From assembly GCF_003966915.1 (NCBI RefSeq), contig NZ_AP018150.1, positions 2,418,001 through 2,482,000 on the forward strand: 64,000 nt of DNA, read 5' to 3'. The DNA is from Mycoavidus cysteinexigens (GTDB lineage: Bacteria; Pseudomonadota; Gammaproteobacteria; Burkholderiales; Burkholderiaceae). The position numbers and the translations under genes are program-made. The notes below the pieces were generated by a model, which did not search any database, was not told where the DNA came from, and was given only the letters and a program-made list of their open reading frames with translations. Of this stretch, positions 52,124 to 62,870 are shown one piece after another (the first letter of the stretch is position 1; the number at the start of each line of letters is the position of its first letter).

Positions 52124-52161
52124 CAAAAAGCAAACTAGTGCGGGCGCTAGTTGGCTTTTTG
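52124..52161. terminator. Rho-independent terminator after ftsZ
   Basis: A 15-bp stem with one mismatch (52124-52138 with 52147-52161) and an 8-base loop. On the minus strand the second arm ends in TTTTTG, so it stops the dcw operon about 43 bases after the ftsZ stop. It is nearly symmetric. Confidence 0.85.
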
Positions 52162-52203
52162 TGTAGCTAGGGCGAACAGCGTGATAAGCGTCAGCGCCGC
52201 GCG

Positions 52204-53385
52204 TCAATCCGCTTGATTACGCAAAAAGGCTGGAATATCGTATCGATCCACACCTTTTTTCTCTAGCGCGCTGACATGCGCAGATGCCGTTTCACGCGAG
52301 CTGCGCCAAACAGCCGGGGTATCCAATGCGCCATAATCGGTGGTGTTCGACAATGGAGTATGCACCGAGTTCATTGGCGCATTATCCGTTCCGGTTCTTA
52401 ATAGGGCCATGGGTACCGCTTGCACTTTTTTGTGCGCCCGACCTAAGCCCGTCGCCACTACGGTTACGCGCAGCGCGTCGCCCATTGCGTCATCATAAAC
52501 CGTGCCAAAAATGACCGTTGCATCTTCAGCCGCATAGCTTTTGATTGTATTCATGACTTCGCGCGTTTCAGACAAGCGTAATGAACGGCTCGCCGTGATA
52601 TTGACGAGCACGCCGCGCGCGCCCGACAAATCGACCCCTTCTAGCAATGGACTCGCCACAGCCTGTTCCGCCGCCACGCGGGCGCGATCGATGCCAGTTA
52701 CCGTAGCGGTGCCCATCATCGCCTTGCCTTGTTCGCCCATGACGGTTTTTACATCTTCAAAGTCAACGTTGACTAAGCCTTCGACATTGATGATTTCAGC
52801 AATGCCCGCGACAGCGTTATGCAGTACGTCATCCGCGCATTGAAAGCATTTATCCATTTCAGCTTCATCGCCCATGACTTCAAATAATTTGTCATTCAGC
52901 ACGACGATTAATGAATCGACTGCCGCTTCAAGGGCTTGCGAGCCTGCTTCAGCAATTCGCATCCGTTTGCCCCCTTCAAACTCAAAGGGCTTCGAGACTA
53001 CACCGACTGTCAAAATCCCCATTTCTTTAGCGATTTGCGCCACCACTGGCGCCGCGCCTGTGCCCGTACCCCCGCCCATGCCAGCGGTAATAAACACCAT
53101 ATGGGCGCCGCGCAAACAATCGACGATGCGCTCGCGCGCTTCTTCGGCGGAAGCTTGTCCGACTTCAGGTTTAGCTCCAGCGCCTAAGCCTGTTTTACCC
53201 AGTTGAATCACATGCGCAGCTTGTGAGCGCATCAGAGCTTGCGCGTCTGTGTTCATGCACAAAAAATCGACTCCTTGCACACCGCGATTAATCATGTGCT
53301 GTACCGCATTGCCGCCAGCCCCGCCAACGCCAACCACCTTAATGATGGTGCCACTGGTTTCTGTTTCCAGCATTTCAAATTCCAT
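52204..53385 (-). CDS. ftsZ: cell division protein FtsZ
   Basis: Tubulin-like GTPase forming the division ring, 393 residues. The signature GGGTGTGAAPVVAQ (tubulin motif) and VVGVGGAGGNAVQHMI are present. The C-terminal peptide (DRYDIPAFLRNQAD) is the FtsA/ZipA-binding tail. GGAG precedes ATG 53385. It follows ftsA by 126 bases. Confidence 0.99.
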   Translation of the reverse strand: MEFEMLETETSGTIIKVVGVGGAGGNAVQHMINRGVQGVDFLCMNTDAQALMRSQAAHVIQLGKTGLGAGAKPEVGQASAEEARERIVDCLRGAHMVFITAGMGGGTGTGAAPVVAQIAKEMGILTVGVVSKPFEFEGGKRMRIAEAGSQALEAAVDSLIVVLNDKLFEVMGDEAEMDKCFQCADDVLHNAVAGIAEIINVEGLVNVDFEDVKTVMGEQGKAMMGTATVTGIDRARVAAEQAVASPLLEGVDLSGARGVLVNITASRSLRLSETREVMNTIKSYAAEDATVIFGTVYDDAMGDALRVTVVATGLGRAHKKVQAVPMALLRTGTDNAPMNSVHTPLSNTTDYGALDTPAVWRSSRETASAHVSALEKKGVDRYDIPAFLRNQAD

Positions 53386-53511
53386 GGTAACTCTCCAACA
53401 AAATTAAATTAATTTAAACCTTAAATTCCTACTGGCTTTTCGATGCTTAAAAGTAGTTCAAACCACCGCCTCGCTGTTGCATCTACATCCCCACTCTTCC
53501 CTGTTCATTTT

Positions 53512-54741
53512 TTAAAAACTGCGTAAAAACCATTCTTTCATGCGTGCCCAAATTTGCGCCGCCGAGCCGGCGCGCACCGCAGCCTTACGACCCCTACTGC
53601 GCTGGGCATGGCCTTCGAGCAAAAGCCCCATCGCGGTTGCGTAACGTGGGCTGCGCACGACATCAGCCAACCCACCTATATAGTGCGGAACGCCCACTCT
53701 GACCGGTTTTAAGAAAATATCCTCGCCCAATTCGATCATGCCAGGCATCAGCGCTGCGCCACCGGTTAACACCACGCCGGAAGACAATAATTCTTCATAA
53801 CCCGACTCGCGCACGACCTGCTGCACAAGTGAAAAAAGCTCTTCAATGCGCGGCTCGATGACTGCCGCTAGCGCCTGTCGCGACAACATGCGCGGACCAC
53901 GTTCACCAAGCCCAGGCACTTCAAGCATTTCATTTGGATCCGCCAATACTTGCTTAGCAATACCGTGATGCACCTTAATGTCTTCTGCATCTGGCGTAGG
54001 CGTGCGTAAAGCCATAGCAATATCGCTGGTGATTTGGTCGCCCGCAATTGGAATCACCGCTGTGTGCCGGATTGCGCCTTCCGCAAAAATAGCGATATCC
54101 GTCGTGCCACCGCCAATATCCACTAACGCTACGCCTAGCTCTCTCTCATCCTCAGTCAGCACGGCAAGGCTTGACGCTAAAGGTTGCAGTACCAGATCAT
54201 TCACTTCAAGCCCGCAACGGCGCACGCATTTGACGATGTTTTGCGCCGCTGAGACCGCGCCTGTCACGATATGCACCTTGACCTCTAACCGAATCCCGCT
54301 CATGCCAATGGGTTCTCGCACATCTTCTTGCCCATCGATAATGAATTCCTGGGTGAGGATATGCAGTACTTGCTGATCGGTCGGGATATTGATGGCTTTC
54401 GCGGTTTCGATCACGCGCGAAACATCGGCCGGCGTCACTTCCTTATCTTTAATCGCCACCATTCCGCTTGAATTAAAACTGCGGATATGGCTGCCGGCAA
54501 TACCTGTGAACACATTCGTGATTTTGCAATCAGCCATGAGTTCGGCTTCTTCTAGGGCGCGCTGAATAGACTGTACGGTAGCTTCAATATTGACTACGAC
54601 GCCTTTTTTAAGCCCTTTCGAGTCGCTTTGGCCAAGACCAATCACTTCGTAGCGGCCCTCGCCCTTTTGCTCAGCAACCACGGCAACCACCTTCGAGGTG
54701 CCAATATCGAGTGCAACTAATAGGTCTTGATAATCTTTCAT
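53512..54741 (-). CDS. ftsA: cell division protein FtsA
   Basis: Actin-like membrane tether for FtsZ, 409 residues. ATP-site motifs: VALDIGTSKVVAVVAE at the N-terminus, VDIGGGTTDIAIFAEG in the middle, VVLTGGAALMPGM later. The C-terminal amphipathic helix (WARMKEWFLRSF) is the membrane anchor. Confidence 0.98.
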   Translation of the reverse strand: MKDYQDLLVALDIGTSKVVAVVAEQKGEGRYEVIGLGQSDSKGLKKGVVVNIEATVQSIQRALEEAELMADCKITNVFTGIAGSHIRSFNSSGMVAIKDKEVTPADVSRVIETAKAINIPTDQQVLHILTQEFIIDGQEDVREPIGMSGIRLEVKVHIVTGAVSAAQNIVKCVRRCGLEVNDLVLQPLASSLAVLTEDERELGVALVDIGGGTTDIAIFAEGAIRHTAVIPIAGDQITSDIAMALRTPTPDAEDIKVHHGIAKQVLADPNEMLEVPGLGERGPRMLSRQALAAVIEPRIEELFSLVQQVVRESGYEELLSSGVVLTGGAALMPGMIELGEDIFLKPVRVGVPHYIGGLADVVRSPRYATAMGLLLEGHAQRSRGRKAAVRAGSAAQIWARMKEWFLRSF

Positions 54742-54795
54742 AAAGTCAAATTAAAGCAGTAATAATCAAAGATCCAGCCGATTTAAGCAGCACGA

Positions 54796-55545
54796 TTATT
54801 CCCCAGGCGGCGCAAATTGCAGCCCCGCCACACGCACCGCAAAGCCATTTGGATAGCGCAAGTCAACATATTCAATCTGCGTGCCCCATTGTTGGGTGAG
54901 GTATTGCCAAGCAGCCACCAAACGGTTGCAGCGTTGAGCCAGCGTGTCCTCATGCAAATTTTCACTAAGCTCACGCCCCAATTCAATGCGCATGCCATTC
55001 GTCAGTTCAACGCTCCACGCATAGCGGGGCGATAAGGTGACCTCTTGCACGCGTGTCCCCAGCGGCGCCAGCCAACGCTTGAAATCGTGATAGCGCGCAA
55101 CCACTTGTCGTTCACTGCCTGGTGGCCCATTAAAGACCGGTAAATCGTCGCCAGCTTCTGCCAGATTAGCGCTGAAACGCTCACCTTGCGTACTGACCAG
55201 CCAATCATTGCCCCACGTGCCAAGCGGCGTATATTCATCGAGCGTGACGGTTAGCTGGTTAGGCCAAATCCGCCGCACGCTGGCGTGACGCACCCAGGGC
55301 ATAGACTCAAAAGCGGCGCGCGTAGTATCCAAATCCAGGGTAAAAAAATTGCCCCGCAATTGACTCATAATGGCGCGCGCCCCTTGCAGATTGAAGTGGC
55401 TAGTCGCACCTTCAATCCGCAAAGCGCGCAGCGCAAAAACCGGCTGCCGATTTAACCAAGACGCTAGACTCACCAACAATATCAACACTCCACATGCGCC
55501 AAGCAAGTTAGCCAGTAAGTTAAGTTGACGAAGGTTGTGCCACAT
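54796..55545 (-). CDS. ftsQ: cell division protein FtsQ
   Basis: Bitopic divisome protein, 249 residues. One transmembrane helix at about 12-32 (LLGACGVLILLVSLASWL) is followed by the POTRA domain (LRIEGATSHFNLQGAR) and the beta domain. Length and place between ddl and ftsA are as expected. Confidence 0.95.
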   Translation of the reverse strand: MWHNLRQLNLLANLLGACGVLILLVSLASWLNRQPVFALRALRIEGATSHFNLQGARAIMSQLRGNFFTLDLDTTRAAFESMPWVRHASVRRIWPNQLTVTLDEYTPLGTWGNDWLVSTQGERFSANLAEAGDDLPVFNGPPGSERQVVARYHDFKRWLAPLGTRVQEVTLSPRYAWSVELTNGMRIELGRELSENLHEDTLAQRCNRLVAAWQYLTQQWGTQIEYVDLRYPNGFAVRVAGLQFAPPGE

Positions 55546-55560
55546 CCTGAGCAGGTCTCT

Positions 55561-56490
55561 TTAAGCCAACGTCAAAGAGAGGATGCGCCACACCAAGTCT
55601 TCATAACTGAGCCCGAGCGCAGCGGCAGATTTGGGCACCAGCGAATGGCTCGTCATACCTGGGGCCGTATTCACCTCTAAAAACCAAGCTTGGCGATTGG
55701 CGTCAAGCATGAAGTCCAGGCGTCCCCAACCGTTGCAGCCGAGCACTTTGAAAGCATGTAGGGCAAGTTTTTGCAAACGTTTTTCCTCAGCGCCGGCGAG
55801 CCCGCAAGGAATAATATATTGAGTGTCTTCAGCAATATATTTGGCGTGGTAATCATAAAATTCTCCAGCAGGTATGATTTTTATGATCGGCAAATCAAGA
55901 CCTTCGACAATCGATACCGTATATTCCCCGCCCCCTTCGATACCTTTTTCAGCCAAGACAACGGACTCATGGCGCGCCACTTCTTCCAAGGCCGCCGCCA
56001 AGCGATCTGCTGTTTTTACTTTAACAATAGCAATGCTTGAACCCTCATGAGCGGCTTTCACGAAAATCGGCAAACCCAGTTGGGTAACGATTTCTTGCGC
56101 CCGCACTGCATAGTTTTCGCCGCGCATCACAACTGCAAACGGTGGCGTAGGAATGCCGTTGTCCCGCCAGATCGATTTGCTGCGCACTTTATCCATGGCT
56201 AATGCGCAACCCAGCACCCCGGAGCCGGTATATGGAATGCCTAGATATTGCAGCGCGCCTTGGAGCGCACCATTCTCGCCATCGCCCCCATGCAGCATGT
56301 TGACCACGCGTGTAAAGCCCTCTTCTTTGAGAGCAAACAGCGACCGCTCGCGAGGATCGAAGGGCCAAGCATCGACGCCGCGCGCGCGCAGCGCAGCCAA
56401 TACGGCCCCACCAGAATTCAATGACACGTCACGTTCTGCGGACGTGCCACCATATAACACGGCGACTTTGCCAAATATTTTCGGATCCAT
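55561..56490 (-). CDS. ddl: D-alanine--D-alanine ligase
   Basis: ATP-grasp ligase making the D-Ala-D-Ala end of peptidoglycan precursors, 309 residues. [50 protein letters not shown] and [15 protein letters not shown] are the family motifs. I prefer ATG 56490 (AGGG six bases upstream) to ATG 56514, which lies inside murC. Confidence 0.97.
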   Translation of the reverse strand: MDPKIFGKVAVLYGGTSAERDVSLNSGGAVLAALRARGVDAWPFDPRERSLFALKEEGFTRVVNMLHGGDGENGALQGALQYLGIPYTGSGVLGCALAMDKVRSKSIWRDNGIPTPPFAVVMRGENYAVRAQEIVTQLGLPIFVKAAHEGSSIAIVKVKTADRLAAALEEVARHESVVLAEKGIEGGGEYTVSIVEGLDLPIIKIIPAGEFYDYHAKYIAEDTQYIIPCGLAGAEEKRLQKLALHAFKVLGCNGWGRLDFMLDANRQAWFLEVNTAPGMTSHSLVPKSAAALGLSYEDLVWRILSLTLA

Positions 56491-56497
56491 TGTTACC

Positions 56498-57904
56498 CTA
56501 TCCCATGCATTCAATTTCAGTACGCGACTGCGTCAGCCACACCGGAACGCGGCCCATTGAGCCAGCGCCCATCGTAATCACGACATCGCCGTTTTGCGCC
56601 AGGCGGGTAATCGCCTCGGGCAACGCTTCGACGGCCGTGGTAAATACAGGTTCCAGCTTGCTTCGCGCGCGAATCGCGCGCACCAACGCCTGCCCATCGG
56701 CAGCAGCAATAGGCGCTTCGCCCGCTGGATAAACTTCACTTAGAATCAGCGCATCCACGCTGCACAACACTTGCACGAAATCATCAAAGCAATCGCGGGT
56801 ACGTGTAAAACGGTGCGGCTGAAAGGCCAGCACGAGCCGTCGCCCAACAAAAGCGTTACGGGCCGCCTCAAGCGTGGCCGCCATTTCGACCGGATGGTGA
56901 CCATAATCGTCAATCAAGGTATAACTGCCGCCGCTGCTCAGCGGTATTTCTCCGTAGCGCTGAAAGCGGCGGTCTACGCCAGAAAACTGCGCCAGCGCTT
57001 GGCAAATCGCCTCATCGGCGACCTCCAACTCGGTAGCGATTGCAATCGCCGCTAAAGCGTTGCGCACATTATGTATACCCGGCAGATTCAACTCGATCGC
57101 CAATGGCGCTGCGTCTTCACGCAACACCGTAAAGCGCATGCGGCCCGCATCGGCGCAAATATCCACCGCACGGATCTGCGCTTGCTCCGACAACCCATAA
57201 CGCACCACAGGCTTCGTCACCGCCGGCAGAATGTCACGCACATGCAGATCGTCAATACATACCACCGCAATCCCGTAAAATGGCAAACGCTGTGTAAATT
57301 CGATAAAAGCTTGCTTCAGGTTCACAAAATCATGCCCATATGCTTCCATATGGTCTGCGTCAATATTGGTGATCACTTCAATCACCGGAAACAGATTCAA
57401 GAAAGAAGCGTCTGATTCATCCGCCTCAGCTACAATAAAATCTCCGCTCCCAAGCCGCGCATTCGCGCCCGCGCTATTTAAACGCCCGCCAATCACAAAG
57501 GTTGGGTCAAGCCCACCTTGCGCCAAGACGCTTGCAACTAAACTCGTGGTGGTGGTTTTGCCATGCGTGCCAGCGATCGCGATGCCTTGCTTTAAGCGCA
57601 TCAATTCGGCCAGCATCGCGGCGCGTGGCACCACTGGAATGCCCCGTTGACGGGCCGCCAGCACTTCCGGGTTATCGGCTCGCACCGCGCTTGACACTAC
57701 TACCGCGTTAGCGTCTCCAATATGGGCCTCCTGATGGCCGAAGACGATGTGCGCCCCCAAAGCCGCCAACCGATCCGTGACCGCAGTTTGGTTTAAGTCT
57801 GAACCACTAACGCAATACCCTAGATTTAACAGCACTTCGGCAATACCGCTCATGCCCGAACCACCGATGCCAACAAAATGCAGATTTTTGACGACATGCT
57901 TCAT
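56498..57904 (-). CDS. murC: UDP-N-acetylmuramate--L-alanine ligase
   Basis: First Mur ligase, adds L-Ala to UDP-MurNAc, 468 residues. [17 protein letters not shown] at the N-terminus, ATP loop [14 protein letters not shown], and the C-terminal [12 protein letters not shown]. The murG stop overlaps its start by 4 bases. Confidence 0.98.
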   Translation of the reverse strand: MKHVVKNLHFVGIGGSGMSGIAEVLLNLGYCVSGSDLNQTAVTDRLAALGAHIVFGHQEAHIGDANAVVVSSAVRADNPEVLAARQRGIPVVPRAAMLAELMRLKQGIAIAGTHGKTTTTSLVASVLAQGGLDPTFVIGGRLNSAGANARLGSGDFIVAEADESDASFLNLFPVIEVITNIDADHMEAYGHDFVNLKQAFIEFTQRLPFYGIAVVCIDDLHVRDILPAVTKPVVRYGLSEQAQIRAVDICADAGRMRFTVLREDAAPLAIELNLPGIHNVRNALAAIAIATELEVADEAICQALAQFSGVDRRFQRYGEIPLSSGGSYTLIDDYGHHPVEMAATLEAARNAFVGRRLVLAFQPHRFTRTRDCFDDFVQVLCSVDALILSEVYPAGEAPIAAADGQALVRAIRARSKLEPVFTTAVEALPEAITRLAQNGDVVITMGAGSMGRVPVWLTQSRTEIECMG

Positions 57905-58998
57905 GGCTGCCCTCGCTTGCGCTCAGCCACCGCTAAACAAATTTGGCTCACTTGCTCAGCCGCATCTGACTTAGCCAGCAAACGCGCACGCCCCGCCATT
58001 TGACAGAGCGCTTCACGGGTTTGGGTTTTAAGCCAAAGCGCCAGCTTGGCGGCCGACAAGTCGCGCTGCTGGATCATTAGAGCCGCCTCACGGTTGGCTA
58101 AGAAAGCCGCATTCGTTGTTTGGTGATCATCGACTGCATGTGGAAACGGCACCAACAGTGCGGCAACTCCTACCGCCGCAATTTCAGCAATCGTCATCGC
58201 GCCGGCGCGGCAAATGACTAAATCGGCTTGGGCATAAGCTTGCGCCATATCCTCAATAAACGGCATCAACTCAATTTGCGCCTGATCATGCAAGCCTGCG
58301 GCGGCATAATTAGCCCGCAAAGCTTCAATCTGCCGCACGCCGGCTTGATGCACAACATGCGGCCTCTCGTGTGGCGCTAAAGCGCTTAAGGCACGCGGCA
58401 CAACCTCATTCAACGCCGCCGCGCCTAAGCTGCCGCCTACCACGAGCAAACGCAAAGGCCCGCTACGCTGCGCGTAACGTTGCGCTGGCTCAGGCAAGCC
58501 AATCAGCGCATCGCGCAGCGGATTGCCGGTCCATTCGGCGCGCGGCAAGACCTCTGGAAACGCCACTAACACCCGCCGCGCAATCTTGGCGAGCATACGA
58601 TTAGCCAAGCCAGGAATTGAGTTTTGTTCATGCAAAATAAACGGACGGCCGCTAAGCACAGCCATCATGCCCGCTGGAAAGCTAATGTAGCCGCCCATCC
58701 CAAGCACTACCGTCGGTTTTACTTTGGTTAACACGCGCAAACTTTGCCAAGCCGCGCGCAGCAAATTAAAAGGCAACGTGAGTTTGGTGAGCAAACCCTT
58801 GCCGCGTAGTCCGCTAAAGTGCACGAATTCAATTGGAATACCGTGTTTAGGCACCAGCGCTGCCTCCATCCCCGCTGGATTGCCAAGCCAGATAACATGC
58901 CAACCATGACGGCGCATCCGATGGGCCACAGCTAGCCCTGGAAACACATGCCCCCCAGTGCCTCCCGCCACAATCAGCAGGGTGCGCGTATTACTCAT
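57901..58998 (-). CDS. murG: UDP-GlcNAc:undecaprenyl-pyrophosphoryl-MurNAc-pentapeptide GlcNAc transferase
   Basis: Makes lipid II at the inner face of the membrane, 365 residues, glycosyltransferase family 28. Glycine-rich loop [29 protein letters not shown], and the C-terminal donor site [14 protein letters not shown] with [18 protein letters not shown]. It overlaps ftsW and murC by 4 bases on either side. Confidence 0.98.
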   Translation of the reverse strand: MSNTRTLLIVAGGTGGHVFPGLAVAHRMRRHGWHVIWLGNPAGMEAALVPKHGIPIEFVHFSGLRGKGLLTKLTLPFNLLRAAWQSLRVLTKVKPTVVLGMGGYISFPAGMMAVLSGRPFILHEQNSIPGLANRMLAKIARRVLVAFPEVLPRAEWTGNPLRDALIGLPEPAQRYAQRSGPLRLLVVGGSLGAAALNEVVPRALSALAPHERPHVVHQAGVRQIEALRANYAAAGLHDQAQIELMPFIEDMAQAYAQADLVICRAGAMTIAEIAAVGVAALLVPFPHAVDDHQTTNAAFLANREAALMIQQRDLSAAKLALWLKTQTREALCQMAGRARLLAKSDAAEQVSQICLAVAERKRGQP

Positions 58999-60134
58999 AT
59001 TTTTCCTCCGCGCATTAAGAAACGATTTTCATAGTCGACTCGCATCAGTAACGCAAGCGCAATACAATTTAGCAAAATACCTGAGCCGCCATAGCTCACG
59101 AGAGGCAGCGTTAAGCCTTTAGTTGGCAGTAAACCCAAATTCACTCCCATATTGATAAAAGCTTGGGCCCCTAGCCATAAGCCAATGCCTTTGGCGGTTA
59201 ACCCCGCAAATACTCGATCTAGCACCAACGCTTGACGGCCTATTTCAAAAGCGCGCCGCACCATCCAATAAAACAGTGCAATCACGATCAATACACCCAG
59301 AAAACCAAACTCCTCGCCAATCACCGCAAGGATAAAATCCGTATGGGCTTCGGGTAAGTAATTGAGCTTTTCAACGCTGCCACCTAACCCAACGCCAAAC
59401 CATTCGCCACGGCCGAAAGCAATCAACGAATGTGTCAATTGGTAAGCTTTACCCTGCACATATCGGTCATCCCATGGATTCAGGTAGGCAAAAATGCGTT
59501 CACGCCGCCAAGGCGATAGCCAAATCAACAACGTAAAAGTGCCCACTACGGTTAACGCAATCCCGCCAAACCACTTACCATTCACCCCGCCCAGAAAAAG
59601 CACTCCCATCGCAATCACCGCGATGACCATAAAAGCACCCATATCCGGCTCAAGCAACAACAACGCTCCGATACAGCTCACCGCCAACGCCATAGGCAAA
59701 AATCCCTGGCCTAAGCTATGCATTAACTCTTGTTTGCGCACCGTGTAATTCGCGGCATAGACCGTCACCGCGAGCTTCATAATCTCGGACGGTTGGAGAT
59801 TGAGTGGCCCCAGCGCAAGCCAGCGATGTGCACCGTTCACGCCCTTGCCAAACGGAGGAATCAGCACAATCACGAGCAAAAACAAGGCGAGCAAAAACAA
59901 CTTAGAGGCAAACCGATCCCAAAGTTTAAGCGGTGCCCAAAATACGCAAAATGCAGCGATTCCCCCCAACAACAACGATATGACATGCCGCAATAAGAAA
60001 TGACTCGCTTGATAAGACGCGTATTTCGGCGCATCTGGCATCACAATCGACGCCGAGTACACCATCACCAATCCCAGCCCCAGTAGCGCAATCACGACCC
60101 ACATTAACGGCGCATCATATTCAAGCATCTTCAT
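58995..60134 (-). CDS. ftsW: peptidoglycan glycosyltransferase FtsW (SEDS family)
   Basis: Septal glycan polymerase, about 379 residues with 10 membrane helices. Key SEDS residues lie in [20 protein letters not shown] and the C-terminal [20 protein letters not shown] 60134 overlaps the murD stop as ATGA; ATG 60149 and ATG 60128 are alternatives. Confidence 0.97.
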   Translation of the reverse strand: MKMLEYDAPLMWVVIALLGLGLVMVYSASIVMPDAPKYASYQASHFLLRHVISLLLGGIAAFCVFWAPLKLWDRFASKLFLLALFLLVIVLIPPFGKGVNGAHRWLALGPLNLQPSEIMKLAVTVYAANYTVRKQELMHSLGQGFLPMALAVSCIGALLLLEPDMGAFMVIAVIAMGVLFLGGVNGKWFGGIALTVVGTFTLLIWLSPWRRERIFAYLNPWDDRYVQGKAYQLTHSLIAFGRGEWFGVGLGGSVEKLNYLPEAHTDFILAVIGEEFGFLGVLIVIALFYWMVRRAFEIGRQALVLDRVFAGLTAKGIGLWLGAQAFINMGVNLGLLPTKGLTLPLVSYGGSGILLNCIALALLMRVDYENRFLMRGGKI

Positions 60135-61672
60135 AGAGCGACTCCGCAAGCGCCGGCTAACTCTGCGACGGCTTGCCGAAATACTTGGGCCCTATGGCGG
60201 TAGTCGCGAAACATATCAAAACTGGCGCAAGCGGGCGACAGTAGGACGATCTCACCCGTTTGCGCCACGCTAGCGGCAGCCTGCGTGGCCTCGATTAGAG
60301 TTGCATATTCGGTAAGTGGCACACCTGTCTCAGCCAACGCCTGACGTAGACGCGGCGCATCGCGACCAATCAACATCACGGCCCGGCACCAACGCGCAAC
60401 GGGGGCCGCCAGCGGCGCAAAATCTTGTCCTTTGCCATCCCCACCTAGAATTAATACAACCTGGCGCGCTAAACCATTGAGCGCAGCCACTGTAGCGCCG
60501 ACATTCGTTCCCTTACTGTCGTCAATAAACTCAACTCCGTTTAAAGCGCAAATCGCCTCAACCCGATGCGGCTCGCCGCGATATTCACGCAGGCCGTGCA
60601 TCAGGCTTGCGAGAGGCAGCTCAAGCGCGCGACATAAAGCCAGCGCAGCCAGTGCATTCGCTGCATTATGAAAACCGCGAATCCGCAGCGCTTCAACCGG
60701 CATTAATTTTTTGACCACAATCTCAGTTTCGAGCTCCGCGCGGCGCGCCCGTGCAGATCTCGGCGCGCCATGCTCCGCCGTAGATTCAGCCACCGCCAAC
60801 CAAGTCATGCCGCTCTCGTGCAGTAGGCCATAATCGCCACTGCTATGCGGCGCATCTAGTCCAAAGGTCAGCACGCCAGCAGTTTGGGGCTTTGCGCTAC
60901 ACCGATTTTTCTCAGTCTCTTCGCTTATCCAGCCAGAACTTTGCGCTAGCGCCATCGTGCTCGCATCGTCACGATTCAAAATACGCACTGTATGAGCGCC
61001 AAAGATACGGCCTTTAGCGGCAGCATAGTGCTCAAAGCTCGGATGCCAATCCAGGTGATCTTGCGTGATATTGAGTATTGCAGCGGCATCTGGCGCAAAT
61101 GTGTAAGCGCTGGTTAACTGAAAACTTGAGAGTTCCAGCACCCAAATTTCGGGTAATAGATCAGCGTTGAGAGCAGCCGCTAATCGCTCAAGCAACGGTG
61201 GGCCAATATTGCCGGCCAGGCTCACGTTGCGGCCAGCTCGTTCGCACAATAAACCTGTAAGCGCGGTCGTCGTGGTTTTGCCATTGGTGCCGGTAATGGC
61301 GATGATTTTCGGGCGATAAGCCTCTGTCGTCAGCGCGCGCAGCGCCTGCGCAAAAAATTCGAGCTCGCCCCACAGCGGCAGACCACGCGCCCGCGCCGCC
61401 TCAAGTAGCGTTGCAAACTCCGCATGCGAGGGTGAAATTCCTGGGCTAAGCGCAATTAATTCAATGCCATCGAGTAAGGCCGGCGTGACTTCGCCGCAAA
61501 TCAATTCCGCCTCGATCTGCTCTTCTTTGAGCGCCGCGAGTTTAGGCGGCGCGGCCCGGGTATCAGCGATCCGTACCCGGCAACCATAGCGCGCGCACCA
61601 GCGCGCCAAGGCCAAGCCCGAAGCGCCCAGCCCTAGCACCAATACCGCCGGTTGTCGAAAATCGCCAAACAT
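60131..61672 (-). CDS. murD: UDP-N-acetylmuramoyl-L-alanine--D-glutamate ligase
   Basis: Second Mur ligase, 513 residues. [16 protein letters not shown] at the N-terminus, ATP loop [35 protein letters not shown] and [15 protein letters not shown] are clear. It is longer than the ~440 residues of Escherichia coli MurD. The extra length lies mainly at about 245-330, a polar stretch with [23 protein letters not shown] precedes ATG 61672. Confidence 0.97.
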   Translation of the reverse strand: MFGDFRQPAVLVLGLGASGLALARWCARYGCRVRIADTRAAPPKLAALKEEQIEAELICGEVTPALLDGIELIALSPGISPSHAEFATLLEAARARGLPLWGELEFFAQALRALTTEAYRPKIIAITGTNGKTTTTALTGLLCERAGRNVSLAGNIGPPLLERLAAALNADLLPEIWVLELSSFQLTSAYTFAPDAAAILNITQDHLDWHPSFEHYAAAKGRIFGAHTVRILNRDDASTMALAQSSGWISEETEKNRCSAKPQTAGVLTFGLDAPHSSGDYGLLHESGMTWLAVAESTAEHGAPRSARARRAELETEIVVKKLMPVEALRIRGFHNAANALAALALCRALELPLASLMHGLREYRGEPHRVEAICALNGVEFIDDSKGTNVGATVAALNGLARQVVLILGGDGKGQDFAPLAAPVARWCRAVMLIGRDAPRLRQALAETGVPLTEYATLIEATQAAASVAQTGEIVLLSPACASFDMFRDYRHRAQVFRQAVAELAGACGVAL

Positions 61673-61685
61673 TGTTACCCTTTCT

Positions 61686-62855
61686 TTACCGCAATTTGAG
61701 CGTAGAGAGGCCGATTAAAATCAGCATCAACGTAATAATCCAAAAACGCACTACGACCTGAGTTTCGCGCCAACCAGACAATTCAAAATGATGATGGAGC
61801 GGCGCCATCTTGAGTAAACGCTGACCCGCGCCGTAGCGCCTCTTGGTGTATTTAAACCAGACCACTTGCAAAATCACTGACACGGTTTCGGCAACAAAGA
61901 TACCGCCCATGATAAAAAGGACGATTTCCTGGCGCACAATCACCGCCACCGTGCCTAAAGCCCCACCCAGCGCAAGCGCGCCTACATCGCCCATAAAAAC
62001 TTGGGCCGGATGCGTGTTGTACCAAAGAAAAGCCAGGCCCGCGCCGCCCATCGCCGCGCAAAAGATCAATAACTCGCCAGCGCCCGGAATATGCGGAAAC
62101 AACAGATATTTTGAATAGACCGCACTGCCCATCACATACGCAAAAATGCCTAATGCGCCGCCCACTAACACGACTGGCATAATCACTAAGCCATCTAAGC
62201 CATCGGTTAAATTCACGGCATTGCTAGCACCTACAATCACAAAATAGGTGAGCGTAATGAAGCCATATAAACCTAATGGATAACTGATAGATTTAACAAA
62301 TGGCAGCAGCAAGTCAGCCCGCGCGGGCAGATCAACCGATAAGCCGCTACGCACCCATGCCATAAAGAAATCAAAAACCGGCACATTACTGGCCTCTGAT
62401 ACGCTACATGCAAGATATACTGCGGCAAAAAGGCCAATCAACGATTGCCAGCCGTATTTCTCTCGCGACGACATGCCGCGCGGGTCTTTATGCACCACTT
62501 TACGATAATCATCGACCCAGCCAATTAAGCCAAAACCAAGCGTAACCAGCATGACGATCCAAACAAAACGATTAGTTAAATCGGCCCATAATAAAGTCGA
62601 GATCGCAATCGCCAGCAAAATCAACACGCCGCCCATCGTAGGCGTGCCGGCTTTGACCAAATGCGTGCTCGGCCCATCTTGGCGCACCGCCTGGCCCATT
62701 TTGAGTCGCGTCAACTTGCGAATCACCCACGGACCGCACACTAAGCCGATTACCAAAGCGGTAATAGCGGCCATGACCGCGCGCAAAGTCAGGTAATTGA
62801 TTACGCGCAAAAAGCTTGCGTCGTTTTGTAACCAATGCGCAAGCCAAAGTAGCAT
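61686..62855 (-). CDS. mraY: phospho-N-acetylmuramoyl-pentapeptide transferase
   Basis: Makes lipid I from UDP-MurNAc-pentapeptide and undecaprenyl phosphate, 389 residues with about 10 membrane helices. [11 protein letters not shown], the catalytic [13 protein letters not shown] region, [12 protein letters not shown] and [11 protein letters not shown] are conserved. AGAGGAA lies upstream of ATG 62855. Confidence 0.98.
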   Translation of the reverse strand: MLLWLAHWLQNDASFLRVINYLTLRAVMAAITALVIGLVCGPWVIRKLTRLKMGQAVRQDGPSTHLVKAGTPTMGGVLILLAIAISTLLWADLTNRFVWIVMLVTLGFGLIGWVDDYRKVVHKDPRGMSSREKYGWQSLIGLFAAVYLACSVSEASNVPVFDFFMAWVRSGLSVDLPARADLLLPFVKSISYPLGLYGFITLTYFVIVGASNAVNLTDGLDGLVIMPVVLVGGALGIFAYVMGSAVYSKYLLFPHIPGAGELLIFCAAMGGAGLAFLWYNTHPAQVFMGDVGALALGGALGTVAVIVRQEIVLFIMGGIFVAETVSVILQVVWFKYTKRRYGAGQRLLKMAPLHHHFELSGWRETQVVVRFWIITLMLILIGLSTLKLR

Positions 62856-62870
62856 CGTTTTAATTTCCTC